A stretch of 64,000 nucleotides of DNA from Eublepharis macularius (taxonomy: Eukaryota; Chordata; Lepidosauria; Squamata; Eublepharidae). How positions within the stretch are numbered: position 1 is the first letter of the stretch; every line of letters starts with the position of its first letter. A program made the translations under genes and the position numbers. The DNA lies in assembly GCF_028583425.1 (NCBI RefSeq), contig NC_072798.1, positions 15,378,501-15,442,500 of the forward strand, written 5' to 3'. Positions 53,305 to 64,000 of this stretch are shown here, one piece after another. The notes beneath the pieces were generated by a model, which saw only the letters and a list, made by a program, of their open reading frames with translations, ran no database searches and had not been told where the DNA came from.

Positions 53305-53537
53305 AGTCTCTCTATACGAGACGGGAACGCTCAAGGGTAGGGAGATGCAATCTTAGCTGGGAAGCGAAGGGGAGGTGAAATTGACAGTCTTCGGGGAGGA
53401 GGAGGTGAAATTAACAAACTCTCTGAGGAGCGAACCCGGCAGAGAGGTGAAATTTCTAAACGACACTTCTTGGCTAACATTGTGACTCCCTACAGTTGAG
53501 CGTCCTTGTGTAAGATGTCTAATGTAGAGAGAGACTC
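53305..53537. mobile_element. MITE, CTCTACACAAGATG family, 233 bp
   Basis: AGTCTCTCTATACGAGACGG at the left pairs with CTAATGTAGAGAGAGACT at the right. The inner part shares AGCTGGGAAGCG and GGTGAAATTAACAAACTCTC with the interior of the copy at 14062 (in inverted form). Confidence 0.78.
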
Positions 53538-53539
53538 TC

Positions 53540-55010
53540 ATTTTAGACATCATGTGAAACCAAAGTTTAATTAAATGAGGTTTAATGGGAATGGCTCAGC
53601 ACAGGCCACTTTACTAACGACGATCATCAAGATCAGTCAAATCAGAATATTTAACACCGTTTCAAATTTGTTGAGTTAATCTGAACTATGATTTCACATG
53701 AAATGTGAATACAGACATCCCAGCTTAATCGTGGCTTGTTCCTCAATACTGCCTTCCCCAGCTACGGTACAGCCCCATAACAGGCTACTTGCCCACACAT
53801 TGACTGACTGTGCAGGGAAGGAGGGTGGGCACATGTGCTGGCTCTGCCCCCATGCAATCATCAAGTAATCTGCACATGTGAATGTGTGGCGCAAGTAAGT
53901 GTCTGTGCATATGCTCCCTACCTGGGACCAGCAATGTTCAGAAAGCAGTGGCACAGATCACGAGGAAAGAGCATACATGCAAATACTTCCTCTGCATGTT
54001 TACTCCATATAGATAACTTGACGGAGTTGTGTGGAGGCAAGAGTGGGGCCCGTCTGCTCTTGCCCCTCTCCCACCCATTGTGGCCTGTCAATACATGGAC
54101 AGGCCATCTACATAGGTCTAGCGAGGGCAATGAGACTAGAATTTATCAAGGAAAACCAGAATTGGAATGATTATTTACCAGGCGAACCCTCGTTTCTAGT
54201 TCAAATAAATCATGACTTCAGAATGTCTGAACCTAGGCCTCCCTTGTCTTCCTGCTATGACTGATCTGGAGAAGTAACAGATACTGATGTTTGAGTGGAC
54301 AAATAACTAGGAAAAGGGTAAAGCACCCACTTCTCTACAACCACACCTGTTGCTTTTTGCTTAACCAAAATGAAATGTATAAGGGAAGTTATGTGCAACT
54401 GTCTACAAAAGGTGAATGTTTGGTCTTTATCATTCTAACCTCTGGAACATCTTGCTAGCCACTGCCAGAAAGAAATTACTAGCAAGCAAAGAGGATTCTG
54501 GCAATTTTGCCTTCATCGCCAATTGTGTTTTGTTTTACTGTTTGGACTGAGCAAAGCTCCTTATTTCTGCTAGAGATTAATCATGAATTCCTTGCATTTA
54601 CAAAGTTTGCTCACAGCACGCACCACGTCAAGAAATATTATGAGTGCTGCACTCACACTGTAGAAACCAGCTCAGGGAATTGGAAGCAAGCAAATCCATT
54701 TCTAAAGACCAATGAGAACAAAAGACGACCAAGCAAACTTCTGATCCACCCACTTCCCCGAGTTCATCTGACTTCTCAAATACTAGCTTGTTCCCCTAAA
54801 GATTCTCATTTGCTATCCATTGGAGCTAGTTTGTTATAAACATTTTGGAAATTTGGAACATGTCCCTATTATAACAATTACTCTGATCCCTGTGACAGCT
54901 GAAAAACTGAGTTCCCACTCCTTCTCCCCCAGTAGAGGGTGGCTTTCATAAATCATTTTTTTAAAAATCCATATTCTTATGCTGTGTATTATATATGGGG
55001 GGGATCATCC
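53540..55010. other. Intergenic, nothing recognised
   Basis: Unique-looking sequence with several open frames of up to 110 codons but no recognisable protein feature or splice-supported exon. Confidence 0.5.
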
Positions 55011-55011
55011 T

Positions 55012-55201
55012 GGGCCGTTTCCACACGGCTTACCTTGTTCCAGAAAACAGTGAAATCTCGCACGAAATTGCACAAGATGCTGTTATCGCGTGAAAAGACG
55101 CTGTTATCGCGCAAGAAGACGCGATAACAGCGCCTTCTCGTGAGATTTCGCATGAGATTTCGCTGTTTTCCGGAACAAGGTAAGCCGTGTGGAAACGGCC
55201 C
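55012..55201. mobile_element. CpG-rich hairpin MITE, GGGCCGTTTCC family, 190 bp
   Basis: GGGCCGTTTCCACACGGCTT pairs with AAGCCGTGTGGAAACGGCCC. Interior ACGCTGTTATCGCGTGAAAA and its complement in repeated form (GACGCTGTTATCGCG twice). Interior composition differs from 5225 and 58891 although the ends are the same. Confidence 0.85.
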
Positions 55202-55607
55202 GGATGTGCAAGCCCTGGCATTGTCTTCCTGAGTTTATCCAAGAACGGCTAAGTGGCTTGAACACACAGGGATGCATGTGGCTTGAATACATGGGAGTGT
55301 TGCCAAAATAAATACATAAATTACATGTTCAAGGTGGAATCGAAGCCTGTGCAAACTCAAGAAGGTTTGAGCTTCAGTTGCTGACATTGCTTGCACTTCA
55401 GTAAGAATTCTGCATGAAATATTGGGTCGTATTCTGTAGTTCTGCTCAAGTAATAGCCACATGCTCCCCTAACACAAGAAATGTTCCTCCAACACAAAGG
55501 CTCAAAGAGCCTCTTGCCCTAGAAGATTGCTCCTTGTGCTGAAGGAACATGTTACTATTTGAGTGGCAGGATACAGCCCATTCCTTTGGCTGCAAGCATT
55601 TTTTAGC

Positions 55608-56040
55608 CAGGGGTCATTTCGTAGAAAAAGAGCTGGAGGAACTCATCAGCATATCTCATTAGCATATGCCATGCCCCTTGCCATCACCGGAAGTGTGTCA
55701 TTAGCATAACTGATTTGCATATGCCACACCCCCTGACATCATCTATCCTGGATGTTTTGGACCCAATCCCAGCCATTCAGGGCCAAAATTGCCCGAAATG
55801 GCAAAAAGGGGCTGAAAATGGCCGGAAACGGGCCCAAAATGGTCAGGATTGGGCTGCTGCTGAGTGGAAGAGTGATCCACCACCCATCAGAGGCCCAATC
55901 CGGGCTGTTTCGGCCCCAATCCAGGCCAAAACGGACCCAAAATGGCTGGGAGTCAGGTGGGTGGGGCCACCTGTCATGTGACCTCTTTGGGGAACTGCCG
56001 GAACTGCCTTCCTGTGCGTTCCCCCTCGAAATGAGCCCTG
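55608..56040. mobile_element. hAT-type non-autonomous element, CAGGGGTCATTTCG family, 433 bp
   Basis: Starts CAGGGGTCATTTCGTAGAAA and ends CCTCGAAATGAGCCCTG. Flanks TTTTTAGC (55600-55607) and ATTTTAGC (56041-56048) agree at 7 of 8 positions. The interior is a series of GGCCCAAAATGG-like motifs. Confidence 0.85.
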
Positions 56041-56048
56041 ATTTTAGC

Positions 56049-57334
56049 CTATCTTCTCCCATGGTCCCTGAAGCTAATGATTTATTTGTTGTTCGCTTTA
56101 ACAGCTAAAATAGCTGCAGAAGCTCACAGTTCCCACCCCCTCTGTCGTGGCCTAAACAAAATTATAATCCTGCTTCCCCCTCCTCACCCAGAGGGCTGCA
56201 TAGGAAAATCTTTGCAATCATTAGGGCTACGGAATGCCTCTCTGTCCAATCTTGTGTGTTGCTTGGAAATCTGGCCCTGAATCCATGATGTGGTTTTTTT
56301 GGGGAGAAATTCTAGTTCATGCTCACAACTCCTTGGCTAAGGAGCGCTTGCTAGATTCTGTGTGGGTATGTATACGCTATTGTTATCTTCACTGAGAAGC
56401 TTCCTCTAACTAGGGGAAAGCAAGGATAAAACAAGAGACATGAATTTCTATGAAGAAAGAGGGCTTCCTTTGTATGCAGAAGTTGTACAAAGGGAAGGAT
56501 GAAGAAAAATGGAGAGATCTCTTCATTTCACACGTAATTGTTTAGACACAGAATTCCGCAACTTCTAGAAATACCACTAAGGTGCTGCTGAAGGGAATCT
56601 ACGTTCAACAACATGTAAGACTAAGAAGTCATAGTTAGGCCAAAGGATAAACACATCATGAACATCTGAAACTCTTGTTTGTATATTGCAGAAACCGAAC
56701 CTGGAGTCCTTCTATTTTGAACTAAGGTTCGGTTCATACATTATCCTCCAAGAAACCTGGAAGTGACATCAAGTACGTGCTGCACACGGAGACTCAACTA
56801 ATCTCTGACAATCATACTTGTATGATTCGTGTGTGTCGCATTACACACTTTTTGGTGTGCAACCATTGCAAAAAAAAAAAAAGTCTTAGGTGTGCACTTA
56901 AAGGAAAGTGATGAGTGAAGAGGCAGTAAAATCTAAAGTGCTTTTCATCCCAGTAACTTCTTTCCTTTCCCTGAATAAAAGGAATGGGGTGCCGGAGAAC
57001 TGTTTATCAGTCAACTCTGGCATGTGGTTCACCACTTCCAACATTTTATACATTTTATAATGCTTATAATATTATAAATAATGACTATTTCTTCCTCATG
57101 TTGTGCTAGAAGGCTCCTGAAGGTAGGAACAGGAAGAAGAGATGCAAAAGCAGGGGAAAGACCGCTCCTCAAGACCTGGGGAGAAACGTACATTCAGTTA
57201 ATCCGTTCTAAGTCTGTTCTGTGGTCTTAGACTGGAGTAACACTGGAGAGGATTGGCTGCCATAACATTGGTGCAAGGGATGACACAACTATGAGAATGA
57301 CCACTTTGGTATGATTTCTGAACATATGTTTAGT
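56049..57334. other. Intergenic, nothing recognised
   Basis: No exon or repeat family recognised. Contains a minus-strand AATAAA at about 56080-56085 (CAAATAAATCAT), one candidate poly(A) signal for a long PDE3A transcript. Confidence 0.4.
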
Positions 57335-57342
57335 CCTGTAAG

Positions 57343-57599
57343 CAGGGCTTTTTTCTGGGAAAAGAGGTGGTGGAACTCAGTGGGTTGCCCTCGGAGAAAA
57401 TGGTCACATGGGCTGGTGGCCCCGCCCCTGATCTCCAGACAGAGGGGAGTTGAGATTGCCCTCTGCGCCACACGGCACGGAGGGCAATCTCAACTCCCCT
57501 CTGTCTGGAGATCAGGGGGCGTGGCCACCAGCCCATGTGACAATTTTCAAGAGGTTCCGGAGCTCCGTTCCACCACGTTCCAGCTGAAAAAAAGCCCTG
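57343..57599. mobile_element. hAT-type hairpin MITE, CAGGGCTTTTTTTC family, 257 bp
   Basis: Ends CAGGGCTTTTTTCTGGGAAA and CAGCTGAAAAAAAGCCCTG, exact 8-bp duplication CCTGTAAG (57335-57342, 57600-57607). Inner arms GGGGAGTTGAGATTGCCCTC / GAGGGCAATCTCAACTCCCC are perfect, so the copy looks young. Confidence 0.94.
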
Positions 57600-57607
57600 C
57601 CTGTAAG

Positions 57608-58890
57608 CATATCTGCCTACTCCACCCAGAGTATGACAAACTCATTGGGCCATGAGCAACAACTGGATTTCAAAACTTTTTTTGGGAACTGCTGGATGTC
57701 AGCATCCTGCTAAATCCTTAACTAGTATATTGATGGATGGTTGATGCCTACAGTTCAGCAGATCTGAGAAAACTTCACAAACTGTCTCCACACAAAGAAT
57801 GCAAGATCTTGTTTGTCAAAAGTGGAAATGGCTACATTGTATAAAAACATGTTCTTAATTTTTTAAAAAAGTAATCTTTACAAAAAAAATCCCACCTACC
57901 CCTTATTATTATCTACAGGAGATCTCTGCCCTCAACATCTCTATATTTACATCTAGGTGACCAAATCTGATCATGAAATAAACAATATATATTTTTTTAA
58001 AAACTCATTTTTAAAAGGTTAACTAACCTAAGAAATCCTATGCCCTGTAGAAGGTCCGGTCTTTTCTATGTCTTATAATAACAAAACCAAATTCCAAAAT
58101 AAAATCTACTGGCAGAGGATTCAGGAGGTATCTCCATAACATACCAGCATCCAACTACCTTCTCACAGCCTTCTTGCTGGAAAATTGTACGCTGTGACCT
58201 TCCTTTGAGTGGTTTCTGAGAGTTTCTACGTTCTTCACCTGAAGCATCACAAAGTCAGACTTCAGAGAACCTGGCAAATTCCACATATCCCATCCTACAG
58301 CTGAGAATGAAATATCCCTTTAATAATAGTATCTTCTACCACCAATATTAGAAAATATAAATAGAGGGATGGTGGGAAGAGAGATAGAAAGCCTTTGCAT
58401 TCACTTGCTAAACACACATCAATTTGGAGATATCCTAAGCATGCCTACTCAAAAGTAAGTCCAATTTCGGTCAACAGGATTTACTCCCAGGAAAGCATTC
58501 TTAGGATCACAGCCCTAAAGGACTTTGGGGGCATGTTAGGTCATAGCATCAGGGACATATGAGACGGCTTTGGTTTTGAAAGGATACACATGGAAAAACT
58601 GAATGAGGACAGTGATCGTCACTCAGAGGCTTGGGTGGCTCTTCTGAACACTTTCCCCCCATGTGTCAGGAAAGTGAGCAAGCCCTTTGCCTGGTAGGCC
58701 CTGTGGCTGGCCTACTTGAAACAGCAGCCACCACCAGAGGAATGGGTGGCTCCCTGAGCTGCAGGTTTCATGCCAAGGATGGAAGTAAAATGTGGCTCTT
58801 TTAGTTGACAGTAATGGTCTCCAAGAGCTCTGGAGCGAGTACCACTGCATTAGGACACATTACTCGTATTACCTCTCCAATGAACACCAA
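57608..58890. other. Intergenic or distal PDE3A 3' UTR, nothing recognised
   Basis: AT-rich unique sequence. A GAGTAAATCCTGTTGACCGA-like motif (minus, 58466-58490; TACTCAAAAGTAAGTCCAAT on plus) is a common reptile repeat fragment. No exon recognised. Confidence 0.4.
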
Positions 58891-59083
58891 GGCCGTTTCC
58901 AGACGGCTTACCTGCCTCCGGAATGTCGCGCCATCTTGCGGGGAAAACGTGAAATATCGCGTTTTCTCGTGCGAGTTTTGCGCGACGTCACGCAAAACTC
59001 GCGCGAGAAAACGCGATATTTCGCGTTTTCCCCCGCAAGATGGCGCGACATTCCGGAGGCAGGTAAGCCGTCTGGAAACGGCC
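58891..59083. mobile_element. CpG-rich hairpin MITE, GGGCCGTTTCC family, 193 bp
   Basis: GGCCGTTTCCAGACGGCTTA pairs with TAAGCCGTCTGGAAACGGCC, and the entire interior pairs as well (AAATATCGCGTTTTCTCG / CGAGAAAACGCGATATTT). Arms of about 90 bp are almost perfect, with intact CpGs. Confidence 0.9.
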
Positions 59084-59199
59084 CAAATGTCATAAGAGGG
59101 AAGAACCAAGTGCCGTAAAAGACAAATCTTTTGGGCTGAGGCTTTCTAGCCCCTAGCTGAACCTGTGATTGAGATCAGTGATTTCCAAATGACATACCT

Positions 59200-59537
59200 C
59201 AGAGGTCCCCAACATGTTGCCCATGGGCACCATTGTGCCTGCTGACACCTTTCCTGGTGCCCACCAAGTGTTTTTAGAAAGTAGGTGGGCTTTTGCCAAT
59301 CATAGCTTCTGATTGACTATTGGAGAGTTGATTGGCTGCGCAGATTTTTAAAAACATTACTTTGGCAGAAGTTGCTTCCATAGCACAAGGATCTTCACTG
59401 TATGACTGAAGATAAGTTGTAGCAGCCATTTTGGTGGCAGGCTCTGTCTCCTGTAGCAGCCATTTGGTTGCTGTGCCCACCAAACTGTGTCAGAGCTCCA
59501 AATGTGCCCGCAGGCTCAAAAAGGTTGGGAACCCCTG
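59200..59537. mobile_element. hAT-like non-autonomous element, ACAAAATGGCTGCC family, 338 bp
   Basis: Starts CAGAGGTCCCCAACATG and ends GGTTGGGAACCCCTG. Carries GTAGCAGCCATTTTGGTGGC and GTAGCAGCCATTTGGTTGCT. Flanks ACATACCT / ATGTACCC agree at 5 of 8 positions, all differences being transitions. Inverted relative to 46015. Confidence 0.78.
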
Positions 59538-59539
59538 AT

Positions 59540-60725
59540 GTACCCCATAACAAGCCAAGATCAAGCACCCTCATGTGGCTCCTCCACATTAAATAAGAGA
59601 ACAGTTGACATACTGTCAGTTTACAGGGAAGGTATATGAAACCACACAATTATTATGAAAGGAGGTAGCGGGAGGGAACCATGCATGTCTCTTTCCCAAA
59701 TGCCTTCTGTTTCCGCAGTCAAACTGAGAATGCTTTTGGGGCTGTAAGCACTGCTAAAAAGTTGTGCTCTTACCCACTTTTTGCCATGTAGAAAGGCTAT
59801 ATGGCCTGTGGACATTAACAGAAATTACGCAACCTTCCTTCGGAAAAGCCACTCGGGGTGTGTTGAACAAGACTGCAGGAACATCAACTGACTGCAGGAA
59901 ATTGGTGGCACTTATTTTGCAGAGATCGATGCTGTTTGGGCCAGACTGGCAGAAGAAAAAACAGAGTGGCTATCACACAGGCTTTGCAAGACTGAAAGGG
60001 GGGGGGGGAGGCTCGGGTCTCCCTTCACGGACAACATTTGCGGGCCTGTATAGAGGCCAGTTTCGGATACCTTGGGGGGGTCAAGTCTTATCCATGTGCA
60101 TTGAGATAACATACTCTAGGGCCAAAATTAGCTTCTAATGGGGTATACCCCCCCCCAAAAAACACATACTTCCACTATGTACTCACTGCACTGTCCTGCA
60201 CGAATACCTGTCGGCAGATCATACCAATATTGCATTGATGCTAGAAAACGCAAAGAGCAAGAACAAATCACTTCACCACCAGTGTGCTTCCGGAACCACA
60301 CAAGGTGTACAAGTGTCTCCTCTCCCCCGCCCCCGCAATATCACAGTTACTATATCGCCATCGTTTAAAAATACAAAAGAAAACAAAATGCACAGTTGAT
60401 AAACCCAGGCTAATATTTATATATATATATATATATATAATATAATATAATTATATATATTTATAATTCCCCACCCCTGTATGAAAGTCTGTAAAAGTTG
60501 GTGTTGTCACGGTGTGAAAACTTCTCGGAGCATAAGAGTTTAAACAATGTACCTCACTGTTTCTGTTTTAAAAAACGAGGAAAGAGCAACAAAAGTAAAG
60601 GGCTGGAGGTGCGTTTATCATCCCGTATTTCTACAGTGTTGTGTCTAAATGTTGTGCTGGCTTGAAGGAACTGGGACACACGTCGTCCTTGTCTTCCAAT
60701 ACTGCTCAAAAAAATCCCACCATGG
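59540..60725 (-). other. PDE3A: Putative PDE3A 3' UTR (proximal part)
   Basis: The sequence after the PDE3A stop is largely unique, with an (AT)n run at 60414-60440. No convincing AATAAA on the minus strand was found in this stretch. The mammalian 3' UTR is several kb long, so the transcript may continue leftward past the MITEs at 59200 and 58891. The boundary is not visible. Confidence 0.4.
60414..60452. repeat. (AT)n run
   Basis: TATATATATATATATATA followed by TAATATAATATAATTATATA. Within the presumed PDE3A 3' UTR. Confidence 0.9.
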
Positions 60726-60961
60726 TCACTGACTGGCGTCCAGAGCTGTGCTTTCCTCTTCCCCTTTGAGCTTCCCTTTCTCCTCTTCCTCCTCTTTGAT
60801 GGACCCAATTTGTTCGGAGGATTGGTGCAGCACCGTTTGCTCCAGAGCTGGCTTTTCAATCCCGGCTCTCCTTTCTTCTTCCTCAATCACTTTCTTCCAC
60901 ATCTGATGGTTCTCCACCAGGTGGTGAGTTATCTGGCAGTAGATTTTTCTCCTCTTCTTCC
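60726..60961 (-). CDS. PDE3A: PDE3A terminal coding exon (partial gene)
   Basis: Last coding exon of the cGMP-inhibited cAMP phosphodiesterase 3A. It lies between TTTTACAG and the stop at 60728-60726, 236 nt, needing one nucleotide from the upstream exon. It encodes 77 residues: a basic start ([14 protein letters not shown]), then [37 protein letters not shown] and a divergent end ALDASQ. I recall the human end as [20 protein letters not shown]...[17 protein letters not shown]. This is the charged C-terminal tail after the catalytic domain. No catalytic exon lies in the remaining 3 kb, so the rest of the gene is beyond the right edge. PDE3A lies upstream of SLCO1C1 on the same strand, as in human. 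Confidence 0.95.
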
Positions 60962-61367
60962 CTGTAAAACACCAAAAGCGAGTGAAGCACTGAATAACTA
61001 TTTAGACGGTGCCATGCAGGAAGTCAAAGAACCAGCCTCCAGGTGACATCAACAATCCAACTTATGGGGGTAAATGGAGGCGCTGGGAAAATATCGTTCA
61101 ACCTCTTGCAAAAATTAATCAGGGAAGGTCATACGCTTTTCAGGCTTGCAATGCAATTAGCCTGCTGAGGCAATGAGCTCCCAAAGCTCGTTGCTCATGA
61201 AATCAGGGATATGGACATCCACGTACATGACAGCCCAAATCACAAAACTGTTCCCCTTCTTTTTTGAGAAGTTAGCTTCTTTGGGAATTAGCTATCCCTT
61301 GAGGATATATGAACAGATGAAATTGCTTTATACTAAGTCAGAGTGTTGGTCTGTCAAGATTGGCATT

Positions 61368-61675
61368 GAGCCAAACTACACAAGATGCCAGACACGTGTT
61401 TGTCACGTGTTGAGTCCAACAAGGTTCCCTGAGTAGTGTAGCCTTAAAAAAACCAGCTGCTCGATGAGATTCTCTGCCAGGGGAAGAGCAATGGGAGGGA
61501 TTATGCCACTCTCCCTTTCAAAAAGCCTCAGCTCAGGTTTTCCTCCGGGAGCTCGGTGGTGGGCATAACAGGAGACAGGAAATCCAGGGTGGCTTTTTGC
61601 AAGAGAGAGAATCCCCACCACCACTCTTCTCCCTGGCGGAGAACTGCATCACCTGGGCATCTTGTGTTGTTTCCC
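61368..61675. mobile_element. MITE with TIR AACTACACAAGATGCC, about 308 bp
   Basis: GAGCCAAACTACACAAGATG and CCAGACACGTGTTTGTCACG at the left; TGGGCATCTTGTGTTGTTTC at the right. Related to the element at 26799. Confidence 0.65.
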
Positions 61676-61679
61676 TCAT

Positions 61680-61835
61680 TGTCTACTCTGAGTGGCAGTG
61701 GTTCTCCAGGGTCTCTAGCAGAGGTCTTTTGGATCACCTCTAACCTGATACTTTGAAATGGGAATGCCAGGAATCAAACCTGAGATCTTTTGTATGCAAA
61801 CCAGATGTTTTGCTACTGAGCCACACTCCTCTGTT
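61680..61835 (-). mobile_element. tRNA-derived SINE (GTGGCTCAGTGG family)
   Basis: Minus strand: GAGTGTGGCTCAGTAGCAAA (A box), AAAAGATCTCAGGTTTGATT (B box), AGACCTCTGCTAGAGACCCT and GAGAACCACTGCCACTCAGA. Confidence 0.8.
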
Positions 61836-62448
61836 TGGAGGCCTGTAGACCATGTGGTGCCTTGGGAAGAGAAGGGCTGTGTTTCTCCACCATGCAAATT
61901 ACACTGCCAGCTTGTTAAATGGGGTGTAAATCCCAGGGCCTAAATCCCACTGAGAGCAACAGTATGGGACTTGGATTCCACTAAGTTTCACTGTTTTTAA
62001 TAGGACTGAGGCCTATTTCTCATCAAGGCAGTAAACCTGGAAGGTACCATTTCAGAGACAATGTCAAGGGCTCATATGAGCAAATGGATCCATGTACCAT
62101 TCCCTCCACCATGAAAACGAGACTTCAGGGAGACAGGCTCTAAGTTTAGCTTTGTTCCTGATGCACGAAGAAAATTTGCTTGGACTGAATGGTGGTTACT
62201 TTGTAGACATTCTTGTCAATTTCAGGCACTAGCACTTTAATACTGCATAGGAATTCTGATTGACCATTATTTTTGTATGATGCTTTGCCTCATGTATATG
62301 TAACCACTGTATATGTATATATTTACCATTTTTCAAGTTGTTTGGAATAATATTTATTAACTTGAATTGAACTACACTTTAATATAGTAGTTAGGTTATC
62401 ACGGCTTCTTGTTTTCATTTGCCTTACTTGATTAAATAACTGCAGGAT

Positions 62449-62498
62449 TTGAGTCCAGTGGCACCTTAGAAATCAGAAGGCATCTGAATAACAACAAT

Positions 62499-62559
<61 letters not shown>

Positions 62560-62895
62560 TTTGATTTATATACCACCCTTCAGGACAACTTAATGCCCAC
62601 TCAGAGCGGTTTACAAAGTATGCCATTATTATCCCCACACCACCCACCCTGTGAGGTGGGTGGGGCTGAGAGAGCTCCAAGAGAGCTGTGACTAGCCCAA
62701 GGTCACCCAGCTGGCTTCAAGCGGAGGAGTGGGGAATCAAACCTGGTTCTCCAGATTACAGTCCCGCGCTCTTAACCACTACACCAAACTGGCTCTCTCT
62801 TACTGACTCTTAAAAGCTTACACGCTGAAAGTCTTGTTGGTCTCTAAGGTGCCACTGGACTCCAACCCTGCTGTTCTACTGCAGACCAACAGGGC
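62449..62895. mobile_element. Head-to-head retroelement tails with a SINE between them
   Basis: GAGTCCAGTGGCACCTTAGA (62451-62470) is the exact reverse complement of TCTAAGGTGCCACTGGACTC (62843-62862). The right copy continues to GCAGACCAACAGGGCTACC. The SINE at 62490-62797 lies between the arms. Confidence 0.7.
62490..62797 (-). mobile_element. tRNA-derived SINE, full length, with long (GTT)n tail
   Basis: Minus strand: GAGCCAGTTTGGTGTAGTGG, GAACCAGGTTTGATTCCCCA, CTTGGGCTAGTCACAGCTCT, AACCGCTCTGAGTGGGCATT, then a (GTT)n run of about 70 nt (62490-62559). The best-preserved copy of this family in the window. Confidence 0.9.
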
Positions 62896-64000
62896 TACCC
62901 ACCTAAACTATCCTCTTGATTAAACAATTTCAGTTCACTATCAGCTGATTGTCCTTTTAAGTGAGTAAATTAAAATAAATATGCCTAATATCTAAGCCAA
63001 AGTTTAGGTATCTTTGACGTACTAAGGAAAGTTACCATGTGTTATGAGGAGAAAAAGCCATTTGTACTATTTTCTGTTACCAACAGTCTTGAAAAACAAA
63101 ACCCTTCACCTTCAGCCTCACCAATTAACATTGGCCCTCACTGATTAATAGAGGTCCAGTTGATCAGAATACTTATTACACTGACTAAAACTGCGAAGTG
63201 CCATTGACATTCTTGTTTGCTAATAGAATGCTTTGGGATCGGACCAGTGCAAAGAATGTCCCACACTGCCAAGGGAACATGTGAATTCATTTGAGGGGGA
63301 AGGACAGGTACAGTTCCCCAGGCCTGGAGGCACAAAGTGTTCTGGCCTGGCCTGTTCGCTCATCAGTACAATACGATTGATTTGTGACGTTTCACAAATA
63401 AAGCAGAACATCTGCTTTCATGACTCATCAGATCAGTGTAGGCCGGATGAGTTGGCTCTATGTTACAGGTCCAGAGAAATGAAGCAGGCAATTTCTTGAT
63501 AACGATCCTAGTGGAACAAACTCAGACCCCCACACCCCTCCCACATAATATTCTCGAGAACGGCAGCTACTTTGAATAACAAATCTCTTCAAGAGTTTTA
63601 GGACAAGGAGAGTAGAAGAGAAAAACTAAAGTTTTTTTTTAAAAAAATCGCAAAACGGTGAGGAATATTTGGTTCCAAAGAAATGTGTGCGTAGATTTGC
63701 AGGTGGTTCTGTGTCGGGAGCCAAATTGTTGAGTCCTTGAAGTTTTTTCTTTTTCTTTCAATGCAAACAAAGAGCTTTTTCTCTCTGGCACAGCCCAAAT
63801 CCAGCTCAGTCCTTCATTAGAAGGCCTTCAGTTCCCAGTGGGGAACTTTCAGGTTTATTCAGCAGAAACCTCTATTCTGCACTGCACACCATGTCAGAAC
63901 ATTCCATCCCCAGTTTCCTGGGAGACACTCCCTCCCAAATCCAGCATTCTCCACAGAGGTCATTAGAGCACTTATTATACTTTGAAGTGTTGTTGGAAAA

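Larger units (their letters stand above)
60962..64000 (-). other. PDE3A: PDE3A intron (last intron, continues off the right edge)
   Basis: No further PDE3A exon was recognised on the minus strand. The intron holds the repeats at 61368-61675, 61680-61835 and 62449-62890. 62950-64000 is AT-rich with no recognised feature. Confidence 0.7.

Noticed and set aside
53835-54839. Novel genes from 110-codon frames
   Set aside because: No domain, no splice-supported structure and no codon pattern distinguishing them from chance frames.
60001-60138. A coding exon near the PDE3A end
   Set aside because: Open frame runs through a G homopolymer and has no similarity or splice support; it lies in the presumed 3' UTR.

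Overview
This is a vertebrate nuclear window, almost certainly from a squamate reptile (lizard or gecko type). The evidence is split vertebrate genes with GT-AG introns, no bacterial-style gene packing, and a dense load of tRNA-derived SINEs, 5S-rRNA-derived SINEs, CR1/L2-type LINE tails and hairpin DNA transposons of squamate type. The species assignment is inference.

Two host genes are present, both on the minus strand. The first is a complete SLCO1C1 (OATP1C1, thyroxine/organic anion transporter). Its 14 coding exons run from the start codon at 32569 to the stop at 9613. Every splice junction could be placed by eye, all phases agree, and the summed coding length is 2130 nt (709 residues plus stop; the human protein has 712). 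A likely non-coding upstream exon lies at 34895-35038. The second is the terminal coding exon of PDE3A (60726-60961), whose gene continues off the right edge. PDE3A followed by SLCO1C1 on the same strand is the order I recall from human chromosome 12, so the locus looks syntenic.

Layout: 1-9376 is intergenic and repeat-rich (hAT MITEs, SINEs, a 1.15-kb hAT with internal tandem repeats). 9377-35038 is SLCO1C1, with introns carrying SINEs, LINE tails and several inverted-repeat elements. 35039-60725 is intergenic plus the PDE3A 3' untranslated region, with LINE fragments, microsatellites and two large clusters of retroelement ends. 60726-60961 is PDE3A coding. 60962-64000 is a PDE3A intron.

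The most unusual content is the number of long-hairpin elements. At least nine families were recognised, several with exact 8-bp (hAT) or 3-bp target duplications. Two near-identical palindromic elements (11462-11738 and 44730-45012) are built from a retroelement 3' end joined head-to-head to itself. They are inserted in opposite orientations and each is flanked by its own 13-16 bp target duplication, so the palindrome itself appears to have been mobile. Two other loci show a similar head-to-head arrangement from a different retroelement tail. A 151-bp, nearly identical direct duplication (50399 and 51296) is unexplained.
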